Below, piece after piece: positions 6,147 through 6,702 of a DNA stretch of 6,702 nt. The stretch is taken from assembly GCA_036506275.1 (NCBI GenBank), contig DASXSB010000093.1, positions 1 to 6,702 of the forward strand, read 5' to 3'. This stretch comes from DASXSB01 sp036506275. Its GTDB lineage: Bacteria; Methylomirabilota; Methylomirabilia; Rokubacteriales; CSP1-6. The position numbers were made by a program, and so were the translations under genes. Under the pieces are notes generated by a model. The model was not told the origin of the DNA. It worked only from the letters and a program-made list of their open reading frames with translations, and searched no databases. The number at the start of each line of letters is the position of its first letter. Position 1 is the stretch's first letter.

Positions 6147-6701
6147 TCAGCTCCGCCGTCGCGCCACGATCCGAGCCTCGGCGTCCGACCACCCCGCGTC
6201 GAACGTGTGTCCCGGCGCGTCGAGATCGATCACCAGCGGCGCGTGGTCGGACGGAATCGGCTTGCCCTTGCGCGCCTCGCGATCGATCTCCGCCCACACC
6301 GTGCGCTTCGCCACGGGGGCGCTGACGAGGAGGTGATCGATGCGCATCCCGAAATTCTTGTGGAAGTTTCCGGCGCGATAGTCCCACCACGTGTAGCGCT
6401 CGGGTTCGGCGTGATGCTGGCGATAGGCGTCGGTTAGTCCCCACTCGCGCAGACGGCCGAAGGCGAGACGCTCCGGCTCCGACACGTGCGTTCCGCCGTG
6501 GCACGCGCGCGGGTCCCACACGTCCACGTCCTCCGGCGCCACGTTGAAGTCGCCGCCGAGCACGAACGGCTGCGTCGGATCCGCGGCTTCGCCGAGCCAC
6601 CGCGCGAGCCGCTCGAACCACATGAGCTTGGCCTGATAGAAGGGCGAGCCCACCACGCGGCCGTTGGGAGCGTAGACGGTGACGATGCGAATGCCGCCGC
6701 A
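6147..6701 (-). CDS. xthA: Exonuclease III-type AP endonuclease, C-terminal part (5' end outside window)
   Basis: 184 residues are open from the right edge to a TGA at 6149-6147. They correspond to roughly the last two thirds of the usual 255-270-residue enzyme. Visible landmarks in family order are IVTVYAPNG, SPFYQAKLMWFERL, the metal/catalytic motif GGDFNVAPEDVDVWDP (the Asp and Asn of GDFN), GLTDAYR, YTWWDYRAG, the RIDHLLVS segment, and the C-terminal SDHAPLVIDL with the catalytic Asp-His pair. The enzyme is cytoplasmic and Mg-dependent, cutting 5' to abasic sites and removing 3' blocks in base excision repair. All catalytic residues within the visible part are present, so the gene appears intact here. 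A 23-residue extension after DHAPL, ending RRRS, is slightly longer than in E. coli. It lies upstream of the membrane-protein gene on the same strand but 131 bp away, so it is probably a separate transcription unit. Confidence 0.93.
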   Translation of the reverse strand, partial: CGGIRIVTVYAPNGRVVGSPFYQAKLMWFERLARWLGEAADPTQPFVLGGDFNVAPEDVDVWDPRACHGGTHVSEPERLAFGRLREWGLTDAYRQHHAEPERYTWWDYRAGNFHKNFGMRIDHLLVSAPVAKRTVWAEIDREARKGKPIPSDHAPLVIDLDAPGHTFDAGWSDAEARIVARRRS

Positions 6702-6702
6702 C

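Noticed and set aside
1..6702. tRNA, rRNA, CRISPR, insertion sequence, phage or defence genes
   Set aside because: I saw no cloverleaf-type sequence, regularly spaced repeats, transposase, integrase or nuclease-defence domain on either strand.

Overview
The window is GC-rich, densely coded bacterial DNA with short intergenic gaps and strong AGGAGG-type ribosome binding sites. One secreted protein has a Sec signal peptide and one protein is a large multi-pass membrane protein. Gene content and style suggest a high-GC Gram-negative soil or sediment lineage (Deltaproteobacteria-, Acidobacteria- or Rokubacteria-like). No marker gene is present, so the lineage is a guess.

Layout: seven genes are supported, six on the minus strand and one on the plus strand. 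From the right edge, read on the minus strand: (1) the C-terminal two thirds of an exonuclease III (AP endonuclease), 5' end outside the window; (2) a 131-bp gap with a candidate promoter and a 17-bp palindromic operator; (3) an 821-residue membrane protein with a spermidine-synthase-like Rossmann domain between two membrane blocks; (4) on the plus strand, converging tail to tail with it, a 197-residue VOC metalloenzyme; (5) a 136-bp divergent promoter region; (6) a minus-strand run of four tightly packed genes: thioredoxin-fold protein, alpha/beta hydrolase, exported Vgb-like beta-propeller, and the N-terminal 107 residues of a fumarylacetoacetate-hydrolase-family enzyme that runs off the left edge.

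The gaps inside the four-gene run are 56, 11 and 4 bp, so it is probably one operon, transcribed away from the VOC gene. The VOC protein (extradiol-dioxygenase-like fold), the alpha/beta hydrolase and the FAH-family enzyme are the three fold classes used in meta-cleavage degradation of aromatics. A small catabolic module is therefore possible, but none of the three shows a substrate-specific signature. The thioredoxin-like protein has only one of the two CxxC cysteines. The propeller seems to lack a histidine needed for streptogramin lyase activity. The membrane protein seems to lack the catalytic aspartate of true spermidine synthases. Labels such as 'virginiamycin B lyase' or 'spermidine synthase' would therefore be misleading here.

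I see no RNA gene, CRISPR array, insertion sequence, or phage or plasmid feature. No stretch above 300 bp lacks a gene. The most notable non-coding items are the palindrome upstream of the membrane-protein gene, which fits the FadR/GntR operator pattern, and a 13-bp-stem hairpin inside the four-gene operon. I found no convincing new multi-gene system.
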